A stretch of DNA of 64,000 nucleotides from Ancylomarina sp048268005 (GTDB lineage Bacteria > Bacteroidota > Bacteroidia > Bacteroidales > Marinifilaceae). Position numbers and translations under genes: made by a program. The DNA is taken from contig JBLWWJ010000002.1 of the NCBI GenBank assembly GCA_048268005.1, positions 1,240,001-1,304,000 of the forward strand. The letters are read 5' to 3'. The notes under the pieces were generated by a model. The model was not told where the DNA came from. It saw only the letters and a list, made by a program, of their open reading frames with translations, and made no database searches. Of this stretch, positions 1 through 6,895 are shown piece after piece (the first letter of the stretch is position 1; every line of letters begins with the position of its first letter).

Positions 1-1
1 T

Positions 2-733
2 CCTCAAAAAATAATGCAAGATACAACGCGTCATTTTACACCCTTAAGTTGGGAAACTGTAGATAGTCTTTGTCAAGCCAGTCAGTCAGACGTCCTAGTC
101 GTTTTAGAAGATATTCAAGCTTTCAATAAACATGATATTATTCAAGGTGATGAAATATTCTGGGCGATGACTGAAATCTACTATCTAGGTAAATGGCGAA
201 TATATGATCCACTTTATAAGACAATGTATGATGATAGAATAATGGTAGATAGTTTGTTTATGGAGTCTTCGGATCCGAGTTTCAATAAACTTGTAAATGA
301 AAAATTACCAGGTAGGGAGCAAATGTTGAATGATGCTGCTTATGAGTTGGGAAGGAGTTATGTCGATTTAATATCTCCCAGATGGGTAGACGTTAGCCGT
401 AAGTATTTTGTTTCAGGTGACAAGCGCTTATCTGCCGCTCTTTATTATATGAATAGGGAGGAGTTTGATAAGGCCATAAATATCTGGAAAAGTTTAGTCG
501 TTGAGGATAATTTGAAGTTGGCGGGGCGTGCGGCATACAACCTGGCGGTTGTGCACGAAATGAAAGGAGACTTGAAAAATGCCAGGGGGTGGATTCGCAA
601 ATCTATTTATTTATATAAAAAAATGAAAAATAGACCTGATGAATACACAGAAATAGAAGCTTATGCATTAGTTTTGAATTCCCGTTGGAATAACGGTAAA
701 AAAATAAAACGATTCTTTGGTGAAGAGGAATAA
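2..733 (+). CDS. TPR-like protein, possibly DUF6340 family (5' truncated)
   Basis: The frame is open to the left edge, so the true start and any signal peptide lie outside the window; the first visible ATG is at 14. The visible ~240 residues include an aromatic-rich stretch (WRIYDPLYKTMYDDR) and a C-terminal helical part with a TPR-like pattern (AGRAAYNLAVVHEMKGDL, then ARGWIRKSIYLYKKM). That layout fits the Bacteroidota DUF6340 lipoproteins, which carry a TPR-like tail, but I place it there from memory of the pattern only. It ends in a basic segment followed by GEEE. No function can be given. The next gene is on the same strand but 155 bp away behind its own promoter-like box and a microsatellite. 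Confidence 0.6.
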   Translation, partial: PQKIMQDTTRHFTPLSWETVDSLCQASQSDVLVVLEDIQAFNKHDIIQGDEIFWAMTEIYYLGKWRIYDPLYKTMYDDRIMVDSLFMESSDPSFNKLVNEKLPGREQMLNDAAYELGRSYVDLISPRWVDVSRKYFVSGDKRLSAALYYMNREEFDKAINIWKSLVVEDNLKLAGRAAYNLAVVHEMKGDLKNARGWIRKSIYLYKKMKNRPDEYTEIEAYALVLNSRWNNGKKIKRFFGEEE

Positions 734-763
734 GCGAATAATTATCGATTATTTTTAGTGAGA

Positions 764-771
764 TAATTTTG
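764..771 (+). promoter_or_regulatory. candidate -7 promoter box upstream of the M48 protease gene
   Basis: TAATTTTG matches the Bacteroidota -7 consensus TAnnTTTG. No clear TTG lies at the -33 distance, so the match is partial. Transcription from here would begin just before the microsatellite and place all twelve repeat units in the 5' leader. Confidence 0.35.
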
Positions 772-793
772 AGAGATTAAGCTTTTTTATTTT

Positions 794-889
794 CATCATC
801 ACATCATCACATCATCACATCATCACATCATCACATCATCACATCATCACATCATCACATCATCACATCATCACATCATCACATCATCA
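794..889 (+). repeat. 12 perfect tandem copies of the 8-mer CATCATCA, running into a start codon
   Basis: Twelve exact copies of CATCATCA fill 794-889 with no interruption. The final A of copy 12 is the A of the ATG start codon of the M48 protease. The unit length is not a multiple of three and the array is perfect, so it is a good substrate for slipped-strand copy-number change. No ATG occurs inside the array, and the frame of the gene has a TAA at 778-780, so the repeats are most likely untranslated leader. Confidence 0.95.
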
Positions 890-2130
890 TGTCCGCAGAA
901 CTAATTTTGACTCTTATCCTAATCATTCTTTGTCTTGATTTTCTTATAGAACGAACTCTCGATATCTTAAATCGAAAAAACTGGACAGCTAAAATACCAG
1001 AAGCTCTTGAAGGTATCTATGATGAAGAAAAGTATGCCAAATCACAAGCCTATGAGAAGGATAAACATCAAATAGGTCTTTTTTCTTCAGTGTTGAGTTT
1101 TGCTGTAATTATTCTGATGATTGTAGCTGGCGGTTTCGCTTGGGTTGACGATTTTGTACGTCTTTACTTGTCAAATCCTATTGCGCTAGCATTAGGTTTT
1201 TTCGCTTTTATCATGATTGGTTCCAGTATCATTAGCTTCCCATTTTCATACTATTCAACTTTTGTAATTGAAGAGAAATATGGCTTTAATCGGAGTACAT
1301 TAAAAACATTCCTTTTGGATAAATTAAAAGGAGGTATTCTAACGGCTATATTAGGTGGAGGTTTATTGGCTCTTATCATATGGATTTATACCATGACGAC
1401 AACTAATTTCTGGTGGATGGCTTGGGCGTTGATTGCTTTCTTCATGGTGTTTATGAGTATGTTCTATTCGACACTCATAGTGCCTCTTTTCAATAAGCAA
1501 ACGCCTTTGGAAGAGGGTGAGTTGAATATGGCTATTAGTGCCTTGGCGGATAAAGTTGGTTTTAAACTTGATAATATTTTTGTGATGGATGGCTCCAAGC
1601 GTTCATCAAAGGGAAATGCCTATTTTTCAGGATTAGGTTCGCGTAAACGAATTGTTTTATTTGATACCTTGATAGAAGAATTGTCAGTTGAGGAAATTGT
1701 GGCTGTTTTAGCTCATGAAATAGGTCATTATAAAAAGAAACACACGCTTAGTTCGATCATTTTGGGACTCTTGCAAACTGGTATCATGTTTTATATTTTC
1801 TCCTTATTAATTGGAGATGTGAGTCTTTCAGAAGCTTTAGGCACGACAAATCATAGTTTTCATTTGGGACTAATTGCCTTTGGCATTTTGTATTCACCTA
1901 TATCAACATTTTTAGGTTTAGGAATGAATGTTTTGTCTCGCAAGAATGAATATGAAGCGGATGCCTACGCTGCTGAGCATTATGATTCAAAAGCTTTAGC
2001 AGATGGTTTAAAGAAATTATCAGTTAGCTCACTGAGTAACTTGACGCCCCATCCGGCTTATGTATTTTTCTATTATTCACATCCTACGCTTTTACAACGA
2101 TTAAATGCTATGGAAACCTTTAAGGGATAA
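889..2130 (+). CDS. M48 family zinc metallopeptidase (Ste24/CAAX-protease type)
   Basis: A 413-residue multi-pass membrane protease of the Ste24p/HtpX clan, expected to cleave membrane or membrane-proximal substrates in the inner membrane. The zinc motif HEIGH is at about residues 276-280 (AHEIGHYKKKH) and the downstream Glu ligand sits in NEYEADAYAAEHY. Hydrophobic segments lie near residues 2-22, 62-85, 98-120, 150-200, 288-308 and 325-345, the usual M48A layout, and the length is normal. The ATG at 889 is the only sensible start, because the upstream in-frame stop at 778 leaves no other ATG. The start codon abuts a 12-copy octanucleotide array and the stop codon lies inside a short heptanucleotide array, so both ends of the gene carry microsatellites. 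Confidence 0.93.
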   Translation: MSAELILTLILIILCLDFLIERTLDILNRKNWTAKIPEALEGIYDEEKYAKSQAYEKDKHQIGLFSSVLSFAVIILMIVAGGFAWVDDFVRLYLSNPIALALGFFAFIMIGSSIISFPFSYYSTFVIEEKYGFNRSTLKTFLLDKLKGGILTAILGGGLLALIIWIYTMTTTNFWWMAWALIAFFMVFMSMFYSTLIVPLFNKQTPLEEGELNMAISALADKVGFKLDNIFVMDGSKRSSKGNAYFSGLGSRKRIVLFDTLIEELSVEEIVAVLAHEIGHYKKKHTLSSIILGLLQTGIMFYIFSLLIGDVSLSEALGTTNHSFHLGLIAFGILYSPISTFLGLGMNVLSRKNEYEADAYAAEHYDSKALADGLKKLSVSSLSNLTPHPAYVFFYYSHPTLLQRLNAMETFKG

Positions 2131-2151
2131 AGGATAAAGGATAAAGGATAA
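2125..2151 (+). repeat. about four tandem copies of GGATAAA over the M48 stop codon
   Basis: GGATAAA repeats at 2125, 2132 and 2139, with a partial fourth copy at 2146. The TAA at 2128-2130 inside the first unit is the stop codon of the M48 gene. The array ends in GGATAATCC and is followed by an imperfect repeat element. Confidence 0.85.
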
Positions 2152-2152
2152 T

Positions 2153-2196
2153 CCTGTCAGAGTTTTGCGAAGCAAATCCTGGCAGCGTTTATAATT
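2153..2196. repeat. imperfect repeat element CCTGTCAG...CCTGGCAG
   Basis: Two near-identical octamers, CCTGTCAG and CCTGGCAG, flank a small dyad (TTTGC GAA GCAAA). Elements of this look are scattered between genes in Bacteroidota genomes, but this window contains only one copy, so the repeat status cannot be proved here. Confidence 0.4.
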
Positions 2197-2238
2197 AAGA
2201 ATCAAGCGTAATTAAAATACAAACGATTATCTAAAACT

Positions 2239-3480
2239 ATGCAAGCAGAGATTATAACCATAGGGGATGAGATATTGATTGGACAAATTGTTGATACAAA
2301 CTCAGCATGGATGTCAAAACAATTGAACGAAATTGGCATATCAGTTAATCGTATTACAAGTATTTCTGATACCAAGAATGCCATTGTTTCTTCTATTGAA
2401 GAGGCTATGTCTCGTGTTGATTTGGTTCTGATAACCGGAGGTCTAGGTCCTACTAATGATGATATTACGAAGAAAACTTTGAGTGATTATTTTGCTTGCG
2501 AATTGGTACAAGACGATGGGCTTTATGCAAAGATTGAAGAGCGTCTAGCTCGATATAAAATTGGTATGAATGCCTTTAATCGTGAACAGGCTCTCATTCC
2601 TGATGGGGCCAGAATTATACCCAATGATTTTGGTTCGGCACCATGTATGTGGTTTACCAGGGGGAATAAGCATGTGATTTCCATGCCAGGTGTGCCTTTC
2701 GAGATGAAAAATATCATGAAAAGTGAATTACTTGCTAAGCTGAGTGAAGAATTTGACTGTCCGCATGTTTTACATCAAACCGTTATGGTACAAGGTTTAG
2801 GCGAATCAGTTTTAGCCGAAATTTTGGAAGAGTGGGAGACAAACCTTCCACCGGTTGTTAAGTTGGCTTACTTACCATCTCCAGGCGTGGTGCGATTACG
2901 TATGAGTTTAGTCGGTAATGATGAGGCTGAATTGGAAGCTATAGTTGAAACACAACTTCTAGGATTGAAAGCGATTTTAGGAGAACGTATATTTGCTCTT
3001 GATGATGAGAAAATTGAGCAGGTGATTGCTAATTTGCTTTTGGATCAAAAGAAAACGGTAGCCACAGCTGAATCGTGTACTGGTGGAAATATGGCGCATA
3101 TGCTTACAGCGATGGCAGGTAGTTCAGCTTATTTTAAAGGTTCAATAGTGGCTTATTCCAACGAAGTAAAGGCAAATGTATTAGGGGTGAATAAGAATAG
3201 TCTGGAAGATTTTGGTGCTGTTAGTCAACAGGTTGTTGAACAAATGGCAGCAGGGGCTTGTAAGACTATAGGTTCTGATTATGCCATTGCCACATCAGGT
3301 ATTGCCGGACCCGATGGAGGAACCGATGAAAAACCTGTTGGAACCGTATGGATTGCTGTTGCGTCATCAGATAAAGTGGTCTCAGAAAAATTTACCTTCT
3401 CCAAAGAACGTGGTCGTAATATTAGAATGGCTTCCATGGCAGGTTTTAATATGCTGCGCAAGTTGATTTTGGAAGAGTGA
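2239..3480 (+). CDS. cinA: CinA family protein (nicotinamide-nucleotide amidohydrolase with MoCF-like domain)
   Basis: A 413-residue two-domain CinA protein. The N-terminal molybdopterin-binding-like domain (COG1058, about residues 1-170) shows GDEILIGQIVDTNS and the phosphate-binding TGGLGPTNDD. The C-terminal PncC domain (about 255-413) shows AESCTGG near residue 277 and TSGIAGPDGG. PncC deamidates nicotinamide mononucleotide to recycle pyridine nucleotides; in full-length CinA the first domain is reported to hydrolyse ADP-ribose-type compounds. Length is normal. The stop lies 3 bp from the end of the convergent HupE-like gene, and I see no terminator hairpin between the two. Confidence 0.95.
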   Translation: MQAEIITIGDEILIGQIVDTNSAWMSKQLNEIGISVNRITSISDTKNAIVSSIEEAMSRVDLVLITGGLGPTNDDITKKTLSDYFACELVQDDGLYAKIEERLARYKIGMNAFNREQALIPDGARIIPNDFGSAPCMWFTRGNKHVISMPGVPFEMKNIMKSELLAKLSEEFDCPHVLHQTVMVQGLGESVLAEILEEWETNLPPVVKLAYLPSPGVVRLRMSLVGNDEAELEAIVETQLLGLKAILGERIFALDDEKIEQVIANLLLDQKKTVATAESCTGGNMAHMLTAMAGSSAYFKGSIVAYSNEVKANVLGVNKNSLEDFGAVSQQVVEQMAAGACKTIGSDYAIATSGIAGPDGGTDEKPVGTVWIAVASSDKVVSEKFTFSKERGRNIRMASMAGFNMLRKLILEE

Positions 3481-3483
3481 TTC

Positions 3484-4032
3484 CTAAAGATACATCATCA
3501 AAGCGACTCCTAAACCAAGACCTGATAATACCAAAGAGATTTTGTGCCTATCTGTTTTGAAAATAGTTAGTATTAATGTACAGATAAGTAGGCTTATGAA
3601 ACTGATGATGAGGAAAGCCGAAAAACTTCCCAGGTTATAACCTAGATAGGATAAGAACTTAAAACTAGAACCAAGTGTCGCTTTATGGTGAAGGCTCAGA
3701 GTAAAGCCTTGCATTATTCCAATTAGAACAAATATATTGTAGTGAAGCGTTGATACACGATTGCTGAAAATGCCATTAAGTGATACGATAACCAAGCTGA
3801 TAATTGAAAGTAAATGTATTGTGCCATTGGTAAGACTCACTACTTTAAAAACGGATAGAGATAAGCCTAGTAATGATCCTGAGCACAGGGCTAAAAGGAT
3901 TAGTAAATAGGTTTTCCAATCTTTGAAACTAAAAAAGGCTCCGAGTATTATTAAGAAAAGAATATGTTGGAAGCTTGATGCCTGACATAAATGTTTAATT
4001 GCAATTTCGAAGCTGTAAATAAGATGATCCAT
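3484..4032 (-). CDS. HupE/UreJ-like membrane protein
   Basis: A 182-residue hydrophobic protein with about six membrane segments. The N-terminal pattern with QHILFLI and the later LGYNLGSFSAF resemble the HupE/UreJ family, which has a histidine-containing first helix (H..LF) and a GFNLG-type motif. Members are proposed nickel or cobalt permeases or accessory membrane proteins; none has been shown for this subtype, and no hydrogenase or urease gene lies nearby. It follows the acyl-ACP thioesterase gene by 47 bp on the same strand and is probably the last gene of that operon. The family placement is by motif only. Confidence 0.6.
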   Translation of the reverse strand: MDHLIYSFEIAIKHLCQASSFQHILFLIILGAFFSFKDWKTYLLILLALCSGSLLGLSLSVFKVVSLTNGTIHLLSIISLVIVSLNGIFSNRVSTLHYNIFVLIGIMQGFTLSLHHKATLGSSFKFLSYLGYNLGSFSAFLIISFISLLICTLILTIFKTDRHKISLVLSGLGLGVALMMYL

Positions 4033-4079
4033 ATTGTAATTGATGATGAGAGGGTAGCTTAGTTAGAGTGAAACTAGCT

Positions 4080-4835
4080 TTATGAGTTAATATTATTGAA
4101 TACAATTCGAGCACGACAATTTTCTTTTCTTGTCGTTTTACTTGTGATTTTACAATTCATGTGGTTTTCGTCATTCAATTCCTGATAGATTTGAATGAAT
4201 TCCCCTAATTTAATCTCGTGTAGAAAGTTAATTTCTATTTCAGATATAGGTTTTTTTGTCAGCGTTTCATCTGGAAGCGCATCAATTAACCACTTTAGAT
4301 ATTTAACATTATTCACGTGACGATTGATATCAATATCGGAGTAATGAATTTTGATTTCTTCAATCAGTTCAGCTTCCTGCGATAGAGGAGATAGCTTATC
4401 CAAATCCTCTTCGAAAACTTCTGTGTAATTGCCAATTGGCATATTCTTAACAACATCATAAGGACGAATCGGGCGGTGACTATTTAAATCAACAACCAAC
4501 CAGCAAGAAGAGGCCAAGGCGATAACTCGACCATTGGCATCGAAAATACGAAAATCTCGTGCGCCGAAAAGACCTTTAATTCCAGTGGGAAAGGTTTCTA
4601 TGCGGATGGTTTCTTTCCATTTAGCAGGTCGAATGATTTTAATCTTCATACGTGAAAGTACCCAGGCATGATTGTTTTGGTTTAGATCGTGCATACCTTG
4701 CCCAATCTGATCAACATGATTGCCTGCAATTTCTTGTAGGTAATTGCAAATGCTAGTTAATTTAGCGTTCCCATGCCAATCACTATCAAAAGAACCAATG
4801 GTGAATTCCTGGCTGTATTTACTTAAGTCATTCAT
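4080..4835 (-). CDS. acyl-ACP thioesterase (double hotdog fold)
   Basis: A 251-residue protein of the FatA/FatB-type acyl-ACP thioesterase family, which releases free fatty acids from acyl carrier protein in the cytoplasm. The first hotdog domain carries NYLQEIAGNHVDQIG and a hydrophobic strand pattern (WVLSRMKIKI). The second carries the typical DINRHVNNVKYLKW motif near residues 165-178. The length suits the bacterial form, and there is no signal peptide. It lies 15 bp downstream of the DUF4105 gene and 47 bp upstream of the HupE-like gene, so the three look co-transcribed. Substrate chain length cannot be read from the sequence. Confidence 0.88.
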   Translation of the reverse strand: MNDLSKYSQEFTIGSFDSDWHGNAKLTSICNYLQEIAGNHVDQIGQGMHDLNQNNHAWVLSRMKIKIIRPAKWKETIRIETFPTGIKGLFGARDFRIFDANGRVIALASSCWLVVDLNSHRPIRPYDVVKNMPIGNYTEVFEEDLDKLSPLSQEAELIEEIKIHYSDIDINRHVNNVKYLKWLIDALPDETLTKKPISEIEINFLHEIKLGEFIQIYQELNDENHMNCKITSKTTRKENCRARIVFNNINS

Positions 4836-4850
4836 CTAAATACAAATTTA

Positions 4851-6029
4851 TTAGTAGGAGCGAGTTGCATTATAAATTGATCGAATAAGAATCAAAACCA
4901 CAAAAGGCAAAATAGTATAAGGTAAAACCTGGGGTATAATTGGCCAGGCAGCTATCAATAACAGAATGAAAATAGAATGGTATTTGAAATAGCTTTTAAC
5001 CCAAGAAGGTCTGTTCTTTTTGAAAAGAATAGTGATTAAAGGTAAATGAATAGGTAAAGCCCATAAAACATTTAAGTTTGGTCTCATAGCCAGGTGATCC
5101 GTAAAGAACCAAAGAAAAATAATGACGATACCAAATATTGCAGTGCTACCAAATACAAGTAGATCAAGTAGTACGAATCGTTTTTTGTTTTTTATAGAGC
5201 TTAATGTTAATAGTAATCCAATAAAAGCAATTAGACCAAATACAAACAATGGATGTTTATACCATGGTGTATGTGTTTGCCTTGCTCTTTTGCTTAGAAT
5301 AACATTTTCTTTCGCAACTATCTTTGTGGAGTGACTACCCTGAGCAACAATAGCCTGGTCAAAGCCGATTTTCAGCATGTCAGGCAAAAACATCTTCTGA
5401 TATTGGCTAGCCTTAGCATCACAGGATAAGCCTAAAGCCAGATTGATGCCTGTATAGATCCAAGGTGTTTCGGTCATATATAAACCAAGCAAGTCCCGGA
5501 AAGTTTGGTCGCTTTGTAGGTTTGCATCCTTATATTCAAGTTGATCTACGATTTCATTTTGGATGATATCGCGAATCATAGTAGAGCAATTCATGAACAG
5601 AAAATCGTAGGTGTAGTAACGGTTTTCGGGACGATAGTTTTCCCAAAGTGCTCTTAGCAATTTTTGTTTTGAATCAGAGCTTAAATTTAGTTCTTGTTCA
5701 ACAACAGACTGTTTGCTTCTTTTGTAAGACGCTTTAAAACCCTCAAAAGAATTGATTCCGAGATTGTATTTTAATTTTCCTCGAACAAATTTGGGATAGA
5801 AGTTTGGCGTGTTGAAATCAAAGATACCATAGTTGAAAACGAGATCTAATTTTCTTGAAGAATCCTGAACACGAATAGCAGAATGCCCAAATAGAGAGTA
5901 TAGCTCTAATCCCGGAGAACAGGTTAGTAGGCTAATTTTAATATGATCTGAATTGGTTTGTGCTTGTACTTTATTTGTAGGATTAACAAATAAAATCGCA
6001 AGGATGAGGTATATCAGTAGATTTCGCAT
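4851..6029 (-). CDS. DUF4105 domain membrane protein (Lnb N-terminal periplasmic domain type)
   Basis: A 392-residue protein with an N-terminal signal peptide (about residues 1-23, ending VQAQ). The periplasmic domain has the DUF4105 signature LYSLFGHSAIRVQD, FNYGIFDFNTPNFYPKF and NCSTMIRDII, which recalls NlpC/P60-like catalytic Cys-His arrangements. The C-terminal part has about four or five membrane helices (from about residue 260). The family is common in Bacteroidota and no reaction is established. It heads a likely operon with acyl-ACP thioesterase and a HupE-like gene. A lipid-related envelope role is a guess from that context. Confidence 0.82.
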   Translation of the reverse strand: MRNLLIYLILAILFVNPTNKVQAQTNSDHIKISLLTCSPGLELYSLFGHSAIRVQDSSRKLDLVFNYGIFDFNTPNFYPKFVRGKLKYNLGINSFEGFKASYKRSKQSVVEQELNLSSDSKQKLLRALWENYRPENRYYTYDFLFMNCSTMIRDIIQNEIVDQLEYKDANLQSDQTFRDLLGLYMTETPWIYTGINLALGLSCDAKASQYQKMFLPDMLKIGFDQAIVAQGSHSTKIVAKENVILSKRARQTHTPWYKHPLFVFGLIAFIGLLLTLSSIKNKKRFVLLDLLVFGSTAIFGIVIIFLWFFTDHLAMRPNLNVLWALPIHLPLITILFKKNRPSWVKSYFKYHSIFILLLIAAWPIIPQVLPYTILPFVVLILIRSIYNATRSY

Positions 6030-6135
6030 AGTAGGATATTATTTCTCCTCGAAGATAATGATTTTTGCTGCTGGGCTGTTAAATAGCCGCGTGAAGATTT
6101 CTTCTTTTTTTGAATTGGTGCTAATTTAAAATAAA

Positions 6136-6164
6136 ACTGCCCCATTCTATTTGAATGAGGCAGT
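6136..6164 (-). terminator. terminator after ftsK-lolA
   Basis: Stem ACTGCC/GGCAGT plus CATTC/GAATG, separated by one C/A mismatch, with a TATTT loop. On the minus strand it is followed by a T-rich stretch. It lies just past the lolA stop. Confidence 0.7.
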
Positions 6165-6187
6165 CTGGTAATTCCATTATTGTTGTT

Positions 6188-6850
6188 TTATCTCATATCA
6201 ACAACTTCCACATCCGGGTTAGCAGTCTGGTCAAATATAAAATCAGAATCCTTGAAATCAATGTTGGGTTCAAATTTCTTAATTTTAATGGTAATGTTAT
6301 TGCCATCTTTTCCTATAGCTACCAAGGATTTCATCTCTAAACTTTTGGTGTCAATGTGAAGTCTAACTCTTGAAAAAGATCTTTCTTCATCCAAAGGAAA
6401 TAAATCGATTACATGAAAGGTGCCTGCAGGAGTTGTTTGTTCTTCAACATAGCTATACTTAAAGCCTGTTTCATATAAATTGAAAATTTGTGTAGGATTC
6501 AGTCCAGCTTCTTCATCCTCTTCATCAGGTTCTTTAATATTCACTTCTTCAGCGTCAACAAGATGTTGGTAAATGGTTTTGCCATCAAAGTAGGTATAGA
6601 CATCCATTAAGTATAAGCGGTACTTATTCCCTTTGAGAATGATATTACCATCTGAGCTTTCGTGAACATCTTCTTCAGTATTATCCATATTGAAGCTGAA
6701 TTCAGCCTTAATACTGCTATGTTTTTTGTTGATTGCAGAAACTTGATCTAGAATTGTTTTAGCCTTACTCTCCTGAGCAGAAAGATTCAAGCTTAAAAAT
6801 GTAATGATTATAAGAGAAATATACTTTGTCATATTTTTAAATTTATTCAT
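6188..6850 (-). CDS. lolA: LolA-like outer-membrane lipoprotein carrier protein
   Basis: A 220-residue periplasmic protein with a signal peptide (about 1-25, ending NLSAQ). The beta-rich body starts with AKTILDQVSAINKKHSSIKAEFSF, the usual LolA opening, followed by GNIILKGNKYRLYLMD and YFDGKTIYQH. LolA shuttles lipoproteins across the periplasm. The length is in the normal range, and an acidic insertion (EPDEEDEEAG) near residue 115 is a local feature. It follows ftsK by 45 bp on the same strand, a conserved neighbour pair in Bacteroidota, and a terminator sits just after its stop. Confidence 0.88.
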   Translation of the reverse strand: MNKFKNMTKYISLIIITFLSLNLSAQESKAKTILDQVSAINKKHSSIKAEFSFNMDNTEEDVHESSDGNIILKGNKYRLYLMDVYTYFDGKTIYQHLVDAEEVNIKEPDEEDEEAGLNPTQIFNLYETGFKYSYVEEQTTPAGTFHVIDLFPLDEERSFSRVRLHIDTKSLEMKSLVAIGKDGNNITIKIKKFEPNIDFKDSDFIFDQTANPDVEVVDMR

Positions 6851-6895
6851 TTGATAGGTTGTGAATGTGTTTCTATGGGCAATTATTATGCCAGT

